From assembly GCF_900094565.1 (NCBI RefSeq), contig NZ_FMAF01000046.1, forward strand, positions 1 through 34,569: DNA of 34,569 bases, given 5' to 3'. The notes beneath the pieces are model-generated. The model ran no database searches. It saw only the letters and a program-made list of their open reading frames with translations, and was not told the DNA's origin. Origin of the DNA: Martinezella lusitana (GTDB lineage: Bacteria > Pseudomonadota > Alphaproteobacteria > Rhizobiales > Rhizobiaceae). Positions 16,543 through 27,204 of the stretch are shown here, one piece after another. Made by a program: the position numbers and the translations under genes. Every line of letters starts with the position of its first letter. Within the stretch, counting starts at the first letter, position 1.

Positions 16543-17016
16543 GTGGCCACCAAAATCCGTCTTCTATTGACGAACGATCCAGCACTGCCGGCACTGGCCG
16601 CCCTCATGGAAGAAATGCAGGCGCATTATCAGGTACCCTGTCCGTCGCGGGCCGAAATCATTGCCGGGCTCAAGGCAATGCCACAAGGTGCCGAGATCCT
16701 GATCGTGGAGGAGAACGACGCCACCCTGGGCTTCGCCGCCTTCTCCGGGATCTATCCCGGACCTGGCCTGAAACCGGGCATCTTTCTGAAGGAACTCTTC
16801 GTAAGCGCCGCGCAACGCAGCCGCGGCTTGGGCCGAGACCTCATGCGCGCGCTCGCCGAGCTGGCACAAGAGCGGGGGCTTGCCCGGATCGACTGGACCG
16901 CCGACCCTGAAAACGCAAGGCTCCTCGATTTCTACGACGGGCTCGGCGGCACGCGCAAACCCGATAAGCTGTTCTATCGCCTTGATGGAAAGGCGCTCGA
17001 AGAACTGACGATCTGA
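16543..17016 (+). CDS. GNAT-family N-acetyltransferase
   Basis: 157 residues from GTG 16543, chosen because GGAG (16533-16536) lies six bases upstream; the frame is open from TTG 16531. The acetyl-CoA-binding pyrophosphate loop is visible at about residues 93-98 (SRGLGRDLMRALAEL), after the beta-4 strand IFLKELFV. The closing motif DPENARLLDFYDGLGG is typical of the family. Substrates of such stand-alone enzymes are usually small amines or amino acids. Placed among amino-acid catabolism genes, it could acetylate, and so detoxify, a pathway amino compound (inference). Confidence 0.88.
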   Translation: MATKIRLLLTNDPALPALAALMEEMQAHYQVPCPSRAEIIAGLKAMPQGAEILIVEENDATLGFAAFSGIYPGPGLKPGIFLKELFVSAAQRSRGLGRDLMRALAELAQERGLARIDWTADPENARLLDFYDGLGGTRKPDKLFYRLDGKALEELTI

Positions 17017-17047
17017 CCGCCAGCCTGTTGCAACGCTGCTCCCTGTC

Positions 17048-17950
17048 TCAGTCGCGCATGCTCTCGGCTTGCCCCATCAGCCATGCCTCGAACGTCCGCA
17101 TCGAAGCGCCGGGGGAGATGTCTTCCGGCTTCGCGAACCAGTATCCGTATTCGCTTCGATAGCCGAAGCCATTGGGGCTGATCAGTCGACCTGTCTCCAA
17201 CTCATCGAGAATGAGGCCGCGCGGTATCAACGCCATCCCCTGTCCGGCAAGGGCCGCGCGGATCACCATGGTGTAATAGCCGAACCGCGTGATGTGATGG
17301 ACGGCGATATCGGGCTTTCCGTGGCTTTCGGCGAAATGCTGCCAATGCAGCGGCGTCTGCGGATGTTCCAGCATGACACCCTCGGCCAGTTCGTCGATCG
17401 TGCCCGGAATGCCATTCTTCTGCCAATAGGATGGCGCGCTGACGATCAGAACCTCGTGCCCGAACAGATATTGCGCAGTCTCTCCCTTGTTCGGTGCAAT
17501 GAGAAAACGGAATATGCCGTCCGCCGTCTCCGATTGCGTGGGTGACACGAAGGTCGTGAACTGCACGTCAATTTCCGGATGTTGTTCAGCGAATTGAACG
17601 AAACGCGGCAGCAGCCAACGATCGCCGAAAATCGGAAGAACCTGCAGGCGCAGCACACTAGGGCCGGGCTTCAGACGCGCAACGCGCAACGCCGCATCTT
17701 CCATCGCCTTCAGCGCGGTGCGCGCGTGTTCGATGTAAATCAGACCGATCTCTGTGGGGATCATGCCGCGCGGCGTTCGAGTGAAGACCGGACTGCCGAT
17801 CAGGTCCTCCAATGCGAGCAACTGCTTGCTGACGGCGCTCTGGGACAGGGATGTGCTCTCTGCGGCGGCACTCGTCGATCCCCTCTCCGCCACGGCAAGC
17901 AGAACCTGCAGGGCAGTCATCGAAGGCAAGTGCTGTCGGCCCGATACCAT
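17048..17950 (-). CDS. LysR-family regulator, divergent from the lyase operon
   Basis: 300 residues. The amino-terminal HTH reads MTALQVLLAVAERGSTSAAAE then SLSQSAVSKQLLALEDLIGSPVF. A periplasmic-binding-like effector domain follows from about 95, with VLIVSAPSYW and RAALAGQGMALIPRGLI. ATG 17950 begins 172 bp from the lyase gene start on the other strand, the classic arrangement for a LysR activator of a divergent catabolic operon. It converges on the GNAT gene with a 31-bp gap. The effector is presumably the operon substrate or an intermediate. Confidence 0.92.
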   Translation of the reverse strand: MVSGRQHLPSMTALQVLLAVAERGSTSAAAESTSLSQSAVSKQLLALEDLIGSPVFTRTPRGMIPTEIGLIYIEHARTALKAMEDAALRVARLKPGPSVLRLQVLPIFGDRWLLPRFVQFAEQHPEIDVQFTTFVSPTQSETADGIFRFLIAPNKGETAQYLFGHEVLIVSAPSYWQKNGIPGTIDELAEGVMLEHPQTPLHWQHFAESHGKPDIAVHHITRFGYYTMVIRAALAGQGMALIPRGLILDELETGRLISPNGFGYRSEYGYWFAKPEDISPGASMRTFEAWLMGQAESMRD

Positions 17951-18122
17951 GAGTTCTCCGCAGGAGCGCCGATCATGGCTACATCTCCTCGGCCCATTTC
18001 AATAATCCACTGATGAAATTCGAGCTAGTCGGTTTTGTCATAGCGTAGTGAAATAACTTCGCTTGCCGATTAAATCAGCACGTAGGAGCATTGCCAAAAG
18101 TTTAAACAAACAGGGGACATCA
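17951..18122. promoter_or_regulatory. Divergent LysR/lyase-operon control region
   Basis: 172 bases. An imperfect dyad at 18016-18036 has the form AAAnnCGA-N5-TCGnnTTT and is a candidate LysR site. The lyase gene has a strong RBS (AGGGGA, 18112-18117). I could not pick a convincing -35/-10 pair, as expected for an activator-dependent promoter. Confidence 0.35.
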
Positions 18123-19573
<1,451 letters not shown>

Positions 19574-19577
<4 letters not shown>

Positions 19578-20446
19578 CAGTTGCAAGCGCCAGCCCTTCC
19601 CCCACCGATGACAAATACGAGATCGCCCATCTGCGCCTGGTGCCGAAGCGGCATATCGGCCGCATGGTCGCCGCCGCCATCGTCCTCGTCCTGCTCGCGG
19701 GGCTGGTGCGTGCTTTCAGCGTCGGCCAGATAGAATGGAGCTACGTTCGCGAGTTTCTGTTCGCGCCAGCCATTCTCGATGGTCTCACGAATACGCTGCT
19801 GATGACCGTAGCCGCCATGGCTGTTGGCATCGTGCTCGGCGTCCTCATCGCCATCATGCGCATTTCCGGCAATCCGGTGCTCTCCTACATCGCCATCGGC
19901 TATGTCTGGATCTTCCGTGGAGCGCCGGCGCTGCTGCAGCTGATGCTGTGGTTCAACCTGGCGCTGATCTTTCCGACCATGGGCATCCACGGCCTTATCG
20001 AATTCCGAACCGTTGACGTGATGACGCCCTTCGTCGCCGCCATGCTTGGCCTCGGCATTTCCCAGGGCGCCTACACCTCCGAGGTCGTCCGAAGCGGGCT
20101 GCTCTCCGTCGATAGCGGCCAATACGAGGCCGCCCGGACCATCGGCATGACGCAGATGAAGATGCTACGCCGCATCGTGCTGCCGCAGGCCATGCGCGTG
20201 ATGGTCCCGCCGATCGGCAATGAAGTGATCGGCATGGTGAAGCTGACATCGCTTGCAAGCGTCATCCAGTATGCCGAAATCCTCCACAACGCCCAGATCA
20301 TCTACTTTGCCAATACCCGCGTTCTCGAGCTGCTGCTCGTTGCCAGCTTCTGGTATCTCGCCGTTGTCTCCGTCCTGTCGGTTGGCCAGCACTATATCGA
20401 GCGTTATTTCGGGCGCGGCTCGAAATCGATCAAAACGTCCATGTGA
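19574..20446 (+). CDS. Amino-acid-type ABC transporter permease
   Basis: 290 residues, longer than the typical 220-240 because of a 35-residue cytoplasmic amino-terminus and an extra first membrane helix (MVAAAIVLVLLAGLVRAF). The remaining features are standard: GLTNTLLMTVAAMAVGIVLGVLIA, FRGAPALLQLMLWFNLAL, and the EAA loop in AARTIGMTQMKMLRRIVLPQA. The start overlaps the lyase stop by four bases (ATGA 19574-19577), so uptake and cleavage are translationally coupled. It is the only permease in the operon and is therefore probably a homodimer. Confidence 0.93.
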
Positions 20447-20454
20447 GGTCGACC

Positions 20455-21225
20455 ATGAAACAGGATATTCTCGTCAAGGCCGTCGACGTCACGAAGAACT
20501 ACGGCGACTTCTGCGCCCTCGACAAAGTCAGCATGGAGGTCGTGCGCGGCGAGGTCAGCTGTATCATCGGCCCCTCCGGCTCCGGCAAGAGCACGTTTCT
20601 GAGATGCATCAACCTTTTGGAGCGGATGGATGGCGGCGCCATCTGGGTCAATGACGAGCTGATCGGCTATCGCCGCGAAGGCAACAATCTGCACCAGATC
20701 AGCGATGCGGAAATTTCCCGTCAGCGCCGCCGCATCGGCATGGTCTTCCAGCGCTTCAACCTCTTTCCGCACAAGACCGCGATCGAGAACATCATCGAGG
20801 GACCGGTGCATGTCCTCGGACAATCCGTGGAGCAGGCCCGCGAACGAGCCTCCGTCCTTCTGGAACGCGTCGGTCTTGCCGAGAAGGCGAACCATTATCC
20901 GTCCGAACTATCAGGCGGCCAGCAGCAGCGCGTCGCCATCGCCCGCGCCATGGGCATGCAGCCGGATCTCATTCTCTTCGACGAGCCCACATCGGCACTC
21001 GACCCGGAACTCGTCTCGGAAGTGCTCGACGTCATGAAGGATCTTGCAGCGTCCGGAATGACCATGATCGTCGTCACCCACGAATTGGGCTTTGCCCGCA
21101 ATGTGGCCAATACCGTCACCTTTATGGAAGCGGGAAAAGTGGTCGAAACAGGCTTGGCATCGGAGGTTCTCAGCACTCCGAAAAGCGCCAGAACGGCGGA
21201 GTTCATCAAAGCCGTTCACAGTTGA
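20455..21225 (+). CDS. Amino-acid-type ABC transporter ATP-binding protein
   Basis: 256-residue GlnQ/HisP-type ATPase with Walker A GPSGSGKST, Q-loop MVFQRFNLFPH, signature LSGGQQQR, Walker B LILFDEPTSALD and switch histidine VVTHELGFAR. ATG 20455 is preferred because GAGG (20445-20448) lies six bases upstream. A GTG at 20443, overlapping the permease stop codon, is an alternative that would add four residues. It powers the permease encoded just upstream. Confidence 0.94.
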   Translation: MKQDILVKAVDVTKNYGDFCALDKVSMEVVRGEVSCIIGPSGSGKSTFLRCINLLERMDGGAIWVNDELIGYRREGNNLHQISDAEISRQRRRIGMVFQRFNLFPHKTAIENIIEGPVHVLGQSVEQARERASVLLERVGLAEKANHYPSELSGGQQQRVAIARAMGMQPDLILFDEPTSALDPELVSEVLDVMKDLAASGMTMIVVTHELGFARNVANTVTFMEAGKVVETGLASEVLSTPKSARTAEFIKAVHS

Positions 21226-21289
21226 GAAGAGGAAGCTGGCGGAACAGGAAACCCTCCGGCTTTGCACCAGAGTCAAAATGGGGAACAAC

Positions 21290-22120
21290 ATGAACAGGCA
21301 TCTCGTCATGCTCGCAGCTCTTTGCGTTGCTGCAACCGCAGCCAACGCCGAAGGCCTGCCGGAAAGAATCAAGTCCGCCGGCAAGGTCGTCGTCGCCAAC
21401 CAGGCGAACTATCCGCCGATGGAATACAAGGATCCGGCCACCAACAAACTCATGGGCCTCGACATCGATCTTGGCCTCGCGCTCGCCAAACAACTCGGCA
21501 CCACGGTGGAGTGGTCCGATATCGGCTTCGAACAGATGGTCTCTTCCCTGACGACCGGCCGCGTCGACCTCATCCATAGCGGCATGAGCGACCTGCCCAC
21601 CCGTCGCGACACGCTCGATTTCGTCGACTATATGAAATCCGGCGCGCAGTTCTACACATCCTTTGCCCGCAAGGATGAGTTCAAGAAGCCGACCGACTTC
21701 TGCGGCAAGATCGTCGGCATGAGCCGCCGCACCTCCTTCCCGGATGAGACGGCGAAGTGGAGTGCGGCCAACTGCGAAGCCAAGGGGCTGCCGGCCGTCA
21801 AGGTTGTCGGTACGGAAGGCTCGGCGGACGCCCGTGCCCAGCTGAAGCAAGGTCGCGTCGATGGCGCGGTGCAGGGTTCCGAAACGCTTCCCTATCTGCT
21901 GAGCCTCGAGAAGGACACCTATACCGTTGTCGGCGAGCCCTTTACGGCCGTCTATCAGGGCATCGGCTTTGCCAAGAAGGATACCGAGCTCCGCGATGCC
22001 TATGCCGCCGCGCTGAAGGCGCTGATGGCCAGCGGCGAGTACAAGACGATCTTCGCCAAATACGGCCTCGAAGGTGCGATGCTGGACGGAATCTACGTCA
22101 ACGCTCAAGCCGTAAAGTGA
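21290..22120 (+). CDS. Periplasmic amino-acid-type solute-binding protein (SBP_bac_3)
   Basis: 276 residues. The signal peptide MNRHLVMLAALCVAATAANA is cleaved before EGLPERI. The SBP_bac_3 pattern follows: GKVVVANQANYPPMEYKDP, GLDIDLGLALAKQLG, and FEQMVSSLTTGRVDLIHSGMSDLPTRRDTLDF, with a cysteine pair (TDFCGK, ANCEAK) that may form a disulfide. Start ATG 21290 has GGGA five to six bases upstream; ATG 21278 is an in-frame alternative. The protein delivers the substrate of the lyase operon. A strong hairpin follows (22133-22162), probably favouring high binding-protein levels. Confidence 0.94.
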   Translation: MNRHLVMLAALCVAATAANAEGLPERIKSAGKVVVANQANYPPMEYKDPATNKLMGLDIDLGLALAKQLGTTVEWSDIGFEQMVSSLTTGRVDLIHSGMSDLPTRRDTLDFVDYMKSGAQFYTSFARKDEFKKPTDFCGKIVGMSRRTSFPDETAKWSAANCEAKGLPAVKVVGTEGSADARAQLKQGRVDGAVQGSETLPYLLSLEKDTYTVVGEPFTAVYQGIGFAKKDTELRDAYAAALKALMASGEYKTIFAKYGLEGAMLDGIYVNAQAVK

Positions 22121-22132
22121 CGCCTGGCGTCC

Positions 22133-22162
22133 GCGGCTCCGGCGTGAAAGCGCCGGGGCCGC
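22133..22162 (+). terminator. Intra-operon hairpin after SBP gene
   Basis: GCGGCTCCGGCG (22133-22144) pairs with CGCCGGGGCCGC (22151-22162) across a six-base TGAAAG loop, with one U-G pair. There is no T run. It sits 12 bases after the SBP stop and about 70 bases before the MmgE/PrpD gene, like the hairpin after the SBP gene at 10971. It probably stabilises the transport part of the message or partly attenuates the downstream enzymes. Confidence 0.6.
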
Positions 22163-22231
22163 AAACCAATGACCCGGTGAAGGCAGCTTCATTCGGGTCC
22201 ATCATTCCCAAATACGAGAGAGCAGACAATC

Positions 22232-23623
22232 ATGTCCCGCGTTCTTGGCGACGCCCCGATCGACAGACTGGCATCCTTTATTTCGGCACTCCGGTTTGAG
22301 GCCCTTCCCGCCGATGTCGTCGAAAAGACCAAAATCCATATTGCCGATACATTTGCCGCCGCTCTCGCCGGCGGCCGCTCGAACGAATTCCGGATCGCGA
22401 GGCGTCTTGGCCGAACGCAGGGAAATGCGAGGCTCTGGGGCACCACTGACCGGGTATCCGCCCGCGACGCCGCTCTGATCAACGGTGTTGCGGCGCATGC
22501 CTTTGAGCTTGACGATGCCGGGGGATGCGATCACTCGGGCGCCGTCGTCATGCCCGCCGTCATGGCCGCCATTGCTGAAGAATCGCGCGTCGTAACGGGC
22601 AAGGAACTGATCGCGGCTGTGGTCGCCGGCTACGATGTCGGTCGGCGGATTCTGGAAGCAGCCGGCGGATATGACAGCCACAACAGCCTCGGCTGGCACT
22701 CGACCGGCACCTGCGGCACGCTTGCGGCGGCGGCAGCCGTCGCCAATATCTGCGGCCTCGATGCCTCTACCACGCGCGATGCGATCACCCTTGCGACCAG
22801 CTTTTCGTCCGGTCTGTGGGCTTTCATCCACGACGGTTCGCAGGCCAAGAAAATTCATGCCGGCCGTGCGGCCGAAGGCGGCCTGCTTGCCGCGCAGCTG
22901 GCCGCGGAGGGCTTTGCCGGACCATCCAAGGTCTTCGATGACGTCTGGGGCGGCTTTTTCCGCTCCTTCAACAAATCGGCCTGCGAGGCGGAGAAGCTCA
23001 GCGACGCGCTCGGTGAAAGCTGGAAAGTAAAACGCGCTGTTTTAAAACCCTACGCCTCCTGCCGCGGTGCCCACTCAGCCGTGGATGCGCTGGACGACCT
23101 CTTGCAGGAAACGGGCCGCCAGGCCAGCGAGATAACGACGATCGAGCTGCGATTAAGTCCCATGTTGATGGGCATGTGCGGTGCCAAGGAGACCAGCGCG
23201 ATGGCGCCGACCCAGATGAGCCTGCCCTATGCCCTTGCCGCGCGCTGCGTTTTCGACACGGCAGGGCTCCAGGCCTATTCGGCTGAGCGGCGCTCCGACG
23301 CCCGTCTCCGCAGCATCATGGATCGCGTGCGCCTCACTGTGGATGATGGCATGCAGCCGCTCGACGAACCGGTGGTGACGCTGATCTTCATAGATGGTTC
23401 CAGCGCTTCGCGGATGGTGCCGCGGGCCACCGGCTCTGCCGAAAGACCGATGCAGCCTGCCGCGGTCGCCGCCAAGTTTCGCGAGCTCACGGCCATGGCC
23501 ATGGAGCCGGAACAGGCCGATCGGCTTTGGGCCGCGATCGCCGACCTTGAAAACCTGAATGACTGCCGCAGGCTCGAAACCCTGCTGGCGGGCAACGCGG
23601 ACAACCGCCCCGTCTTTTGCTGA
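22232..23623 (+). CDS. MmgE/PrpD-family protein (possible epimerase)
   Basis: 463 residues, standard for the family. Landmarks are the helical domain with HAFELDDAGGCDHSGAVVMPA (about residues 88-108), GWHSTGTCGTLAAAAA (about 151-166), KKIHAGRAAEGGLLAAQLA (about 206-224), and LKPYASCRGAHSAVDAL in the lid domain. Members include 2-methylcitrate dehydratase, cis-aconitate decarboxylase and the iminodisuccinate epimerase of Agrobacterium, whose structure defined the fold. Methylcitrate genes are absent here, while an ASL-superfamily lyase is in the same operon, so racemisation or epimerisation of an amino-dicarboxylate to the lyase-competent isomer is the best contextual guess. RBS GAGAG lies about nine bases before ATG. 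Confidence 0.9.
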   Translation: MSRVLGDAPIDRLASFISALRFEALPADVVEKTKIHIADTFAAALAGGRSNEFRIARRLGRTQGNARLWGTTDRVSARDAALINGVAAHAFELDDAGGCDHSGAVVMPAVMAAIAEESRVVTGKELIAAVVAGYDVGRRILEAAGGYDSHNSLGWHSTGTCGTLAAAAAVANICGLDASTTRDAITLATSFSSGLWAFIHDGSQAKKIHAGRAAEGGLLAAQLAAEGFAGPSKVFDDVWGGFFRSFNKSACEAEKLSDALGESWKVKRAVLKPYASCRGAHSAVDALDDLLQETGRQASEITTIELRLSPMLMGMCGAKETSAMAPTQMSLPYALAARCVFDTAGLQAYSAERRSDARLRSIMDRVRLTVDDGMQPLDEPVVTLIFIDGSSASRMVPRATGSAERPMQPAAVAAKFRELTAMAMEPEQADRLWAAIADLENLNDCRRLETLLAGNADNRPVFC

Positions 23624-23633
23624 GGATACAGCC

Positions 23634-24518
23634 GTGACCTATGACCTGACCCCGCGCCCGCTCAACCCTGCTGACAAGGCCCCGGCGATGACCTGGCCGA
23701 ACGGTGCCCGAAGCGCCCTGTTCATCGGCTTTGACGTCGATGCGGAAACCGCATGGATCGGCAACAATCCGTCCAATATCGACCGCATGGTCACCACCTC
23801 CCACGGCGGCTATGATGCACGCGTCGGGATAGGCAAGATTCTTGAGCTGATGGAGGAACTGTCCCTGAAGGCGACCTTCTTCACGCCGGGATGGACGGCG
23901 CTCGCCCATGCCGAGGTCTGCGAGGGCATTCTGAAAGCCGGACACGAGATCGGACATCACGGCTATCTGCACAAGATGCCGGATCGCGAAAAACTGGACG
24001 AGACATTCGAGGAGATCGATCGCGGCTTCGAGGCGCTGGAAAAGATTTTCGGCATCCGCCCTGTCGGCTACCGTGCCCCTTCGGGCGAGAATTTCCCGGA
24101 ACTGCTGGCCTACCTTGCCAAATCCGGCATCCGCTATTCGAGCTCGTTCCGCGACGATATCCTGCCCTACCGGCATCGGTCCGCAGGCGATCGGCCGGGC
24201 GTGGTCGAGATCCCCGTCAACTTCGCTTTCGACGATTGGAACTTCGGCATGTCGAGCCGCACCAGTCCGCGGCCACTTTTCGGGCGGGACACGGTGCTCC
24301 CGCTCTGGATCGAGGAATTCGAGGCAACCCATGCGTGGGGCGGGGTGACGACGCTTGTCCTGCATCCGCAGGTCTCCGGCCGGCCGATGCGCTGGCACAT
24401 ATTGCGCGACTTCCTGCGCCACGTGCAGTCGAAGGACGACGTCTGGATCGCGACCGGAGCGCAGATCACGGATCATTTTGAAACGCTGGAAAAAGAGCGC
24501 AAAGCTTCTTCAGTTTGA
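23634..24518 (+). CDS. NodB-fold polysaccharide-deacetylase-family hydrolase
   Basis: 294 residues from GTG 23634, with GAGGA (23622-23626) seven bases upstream overlapping the previous stop. There is no signal peptide, so it is cytosolic, unlike true cell-wall deacetylases. Metal-site motifs are D-x-D in FIGFDVDAET, HEIGHHGYLH, and GYRAPSGENF. This is the layout of the PuuE allantoinase/peptidoglycan-deacetylase-like cytosolic subgroup, which hydrolyses cyclic amides or N-acyl groups. Within this operon it may open a lactam, imide or ureide form of the substrate or remove an acyl group (inference). The specific reaction is unknown. Confidence 0.88.
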   Translation: MTYDLTPRPLNPADKAPAMTWPNGARSALFIGFDVDAETAWIGNNPSNIDRMVTTSHGGYDARVGIGKILELMEELSLKATFFTPGWTALAHAEVCEGILKAGHEIGHHGYLHKMPDREKLDETFEEIDRGFEALEKIFGIRPVGYRAPSGENFPELLAYLAKSGIRYSSSFRDDILPYRHRSAGDRPGVVEIPVNFAFDDWNFGMSSRTSPRPLFGRDTVLPLWIEEFEATHAWGGVTTLVLHPQVSGRPMRWHILRDFLRHVQSKDDVWIATGAQITDHFETLEKERKASSV

Positions 24519-24536
24519 GACGAGGGGTGATACGAC

Positions 24537-25589
24537 ATGGCATTCGACCACGAAAAACTGCAGCAGCTGCGTGAAAAATTTGGCGAGGGACATGGTGGCA
24601 ACATCCATGATCCGGAATTCCAAGCCGTGGCCAACAAGATCTTTTCGGCAAGCGGTACTCGCGCTGCGCCCTTTAGCGGCATTCCGACCCTCCTCGATGC
24701 CACCTACCGGCCTATTGACGCCGAAAATCCAGACTTCGGCGATCTCGACATTGCCTTGATCGGGGTTCCGATGGATCTCGGTGTCACCAATCGCCCCGGT
24801 TCTCGTTTCGGGCCGCGGGCGCTGCGCGCCATCGAGCGTGTCGGACCCTACAATCACGTGCTGAAATGCGCGCCCCTCTTCGAAACGAAGGTCGCCGATA
24901 TCGGTGATGTCCCATTCCGCAGCCGCTATCGCCTCGAGCTCAGCCATGAGGATATCGAACGTCGCTTCGGGCAGATCGTTGCTGCCGGCGTCATCCCGCT
25001 GGCGGTCGGCGGCGATCATTCGATCACGCACCCGATCCTCAAGGCCGTCGGCAAGGAGCGCCCTGTCGGCCTGATCCATATCGACGCGCATTGCGATACG
25101 GGCGGTGCCTATGACCTCACCAAGTTCCATCACGGCGGACCGTTCAGGAATGCGGTGCTGGATGGAGTTCTCGATCCCACGCGCACCATTCAGATCGGTA
25201 TCCGTGGCGCGGCGGAGTATCTCTGGGAGTTCTCCTACGAATCCGGAATGACCGTCATCCATGCTGAAGACATTAGCCGGATGGGCATCGATGCCATCAT
25301 CGAAAAAGCGCGCGCGGTCGTGGGAGATGGCCCAACCTATCTTTCCTTCGATGTCGACAGTCTCGATCCCGCTTTCGCACCCGGCACAGGGACGCCGGAA
25401 ATCGGCGGCCTGACCAGCCGCGAGGTGCTTGCAATCCTCCATGGACTGAAGGGCATCGATTTCGTCGGCGGCGATGTGGTGGAGGTCGCGCCGCAATATG
25501 ACGCGACAACGAATACCGCTCATGTTGCGGCACAGATGCTCTTCGAAATCCTCAGCCTGATCCGCTTCAGCCCGTCCCTGAAGCCCTAG
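24537..25589 (+). CDS. Agmatinase/ureohydrolase-family enzyme (SpeB-like)
   Basis: 350 residues, about 40 longer at the amino-terminus than E. coli SpeB, as in guanidinobutyrase and guanidinopropionase homologues. The binuclear manganese ligands are complete: H161 in GGDHS, D183/H185/D187 in IDAHCD, and D272/D274 in SFDVDSLDP. The usual SGR-type specificity segment reads FHHGGPFRNA. It should hydrolyse a guanidino or related amidino compound to urea plus an amine. Lying 18 bp after the NodB-fold gene and downstream of the ASL-family lyase, it could act on a guanidino product released by that lyase. No urease is present in the window. Confidence 0.92.
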   Translation: MAFDHEKLQQLREKFGEGHGGNIHDPEFQAVANKIFSASGTRAAPFSGIPTLLDATYRPIDAENPDFGDLDIALIGVPMDLGVTNRPGSRFGPRALRAIERVGPYNHVLKCAPLFETKVADIGDVPFRSRYRLELSHEDIERRFGQIVAAGVIPLAVGGDHSITHPILKAVGKERPVGLIHIDAHCDTGGAYDLTKFHHGGPFRNAVLDGVLDPTRTIQIGIRGAAEYLWEFSYESGMTVIHAEDISRMGIDAIIEKARAVVGDGPTYLSFDVDSLDPAFAPGTGTPEIGGLTSREVLAILHGLKGIDFVGGDVVEVAPQYDATTNTAHVAAQMLFEILSLIRFSPSLKP

Positions 25590-25598
25590 CGCATCCCG

Positions 25599-25623
25599 TC
25601 GGCCGCGCGCCCAGCGCGGCCGA
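25599..25623 (+). terminator. Intra-operon GC hairpin after the ureohydrolase gene
   Basis: TCGGCCGCGC (25599-25608) pairs perfectly with GCGCGGCCGA (25614-25623) around a five-base loop. It lacks a T tract. It lies between two codirectional genes, so it is either partial attenuation or RNA protection. Confidence 0.5.
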
Positions 25624-25679
25624 TCACCACAGGATGAGGGCCTGAACCTCACCCGCCGGAAATGAAAGGATTTTCTCCA

Positions 25680-27167
25680 ATGACGCTGGACATGAAGGCG
25701 GGCGTATCCGGAGAGCAGATACGGCCTGACAGGCTTGCGGAAGCGCTTGAACGTCTGAAGGAGACGGTCGGGCCTTCCGGCTGGAGCACCCATCCCGGCC
25801 TTCTCGAACCGCATGTCGTCGATTGGACGGGCGTGATGCGCGGCAGTTCGCCCCTGCTGCTGAAGCCGGCACGGACGGAGGAAGTCGCCACCATCGTCTC
25901 GATTTGCCGGGAATATGGGCTGAAGATCGTGCCGCAAGGCGGAAATACATCCCTGGTTGGCGGCGCGGTGCCGAGCGGAAAGGGTGTCGAGATCCTGGTC
26001 AATCTCGCCCGCATGAACAAGGTGCGGGCTGTCGACACCATCAACGATACAATGACTGTCGATGCGGGATGCCTTCTCGCGTCGATCCAGGCGGAGGCAG
26101 AGAAAAACGAACGTCTCTTCCCGCTACGTCTTGCCTCCGAGGGCAATTGCCAGATCGGCGGCAACCTCGCCTCCAATGCGGGCGGTAGCAATGTCCTGCG
26201 CTACGGAAACACAAGGGATCTCGTTCTCGGGCTCGAAGTGGTTCTCGCGGATGGCCGCATCTGGAACGGCATGCGCGGCCTTCGCAAGGACAATATGGGC
26301 TATGATCTCAAGCAACTGTTCATCGGCAGCGAAGGCACCCTTGGGATCATTACGGGCGCCGTGCTGAAACTCTTTGCAAGGCCCGCCTCCGTGGCGACGG
26401 CGGTGTGCGCCGTGCCATCCGTCAAGGCAGCGCTGGATTTGCTTGCGCTTTGCAAGCAGCGAACCGGCGGGCAGGTCACCGCTTTCGAGCTTATGCCGGG
26501 AACCGGCCTCGAACTTGTCCTCAAGCATTTCCCAGCCTGCCGGCTCCCCTTGGAAAGGCTTTGCGAATGGCAGGTGCTGATCGAATTTTCCTCGAGCGAC
26601 GAAACCGCCTCGCAGCAGGAAAGGATGACGGCCGTGCTTGCCGAGGCTTATGAGGCCGGCTTGGTCAGCGACGCCGTTGTTTCCGCTTCTCTCAGCCAAA
26701 GCAGAAGTTTCTGGGCGCTGCGCGAAGGATTGGCCGAAGCCGACATGATGGAGGGACCGACGATCCAGGGCGATATCGCTGTTCCGATCTCGTCGATACC
26801 GGATTTCCTCGAGATCTGCTCTGCGGCGATTTCCCAGGCCGTCAAGGGAGCCCGCATCATTGCTTTCGGCCACCTCGGCGATGGAAACATCCACTTCGGC
26901 ATCATCCAGCCTGCTGACGTTTTGCCCAAGGATTTCCTGGCCAGATCGGATGAGATCCACGGCATCATCAACCACAACACCCTGCGCTTCGGCGGAACCG
27001 TTTCAGCCGAACACGGGCTCGGTACGCTCAAGGCAGGTGCGGTGCTCAAATATCGCGGCGAGGTCGAGCAGGACCTCATGCTTGCGATCAAGCACAGTCT
27101 CGATCCCTCAGGCATGATGAACCCTGGCAAGGTGCTGGAAGCGGGCCGTCGTCAGCTGCAGGAATAA
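25680..27167 (+). CDS. FAD-linked oxidase, D-2-hydroxyglutarate/D-lactate dehydrogenase type (GlcD family)
   Basis: 495 residues from ATG 25680, preferred because AAAGGA (25665-25670) lies nine bases upstream; ATG 25662 is an in-frame alternative. The PCMH-type FAD-binding domain spans about residues 45-225 (IVPQGGNTSLVGGAVP, GGNLASNAGG, IGSEGTLGIIT). The FAD-oxidase C domain carries the metal-site motif GHLGDGNIHF and SAEHGLG. Relatives oxidise D-2-hydroxy acids with electron transfer to quinone or ETF. As the last gene of the operon it may oxidise a hydroxy acid formed downstream of the lyase and ureohydrolase steps. Terminated by a hairpin at 27173-27199. Confidence 0.92.
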   Translation: MTLDMKAGVSGEQIRPDRLAEALERLKETVGPSGWSTHPGLLEPHVVDWTGVMRGSSPLLLKPARTEEVATIVSICREYGLKIVPQGGNTSLVGGAVPSGKGVEILVNLARMNKVRAVDTINDTMTVDAGCLLASIQAEAEKNERLFPLRLASEGNCQIGGNLASNAGGSNVLRYGNTRDLVLGLEVVLADGRIWNGMRGLRKDNMGYDLKQLFIGSEGTLGIITGAVLKLFARPASVATAVCAVPSVKAALDLLALCKQRTGGQVTAFELMPGTGLELVLKHFPACRLPLERLCEWQVLIEFSSSDETASQQERMTAVLAEAYEAGLVSDAVVSASLSQSRSFWALREGLAEADMMEGPTIQGDIAVPISSIPDFLEICSAAISQAVKGARIIAFGHLGDGNIHFGIIQPADVLPKDFLARSDEIHGIINHNTLRFGGTVSAEHGLGTLKAGAVLKYRGEVEQDLMLAIKHSLDPSGMMNPGKVLEAGRRQLQE

Positions 27168-27172
27168 CGTCC

Positions 27173-27199
27173 ACTCTGGTTGCTCGGCGCCACCAGAGT
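27173..27199 (+). terminator. Hairpin at the end of the lyase operon
   Basis: ACTCTGGT (27173-27180) pairs with ACCAGAGT (27192-27199) across an 11-base loop, six bases after the FAD-oxidase stop. Little T follows, so strength is uncertain. It sits just beyond the broken end of the TetR remnant. Confidence 0.45.
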
Positions 27200-27204
27200 C
27201 TCGC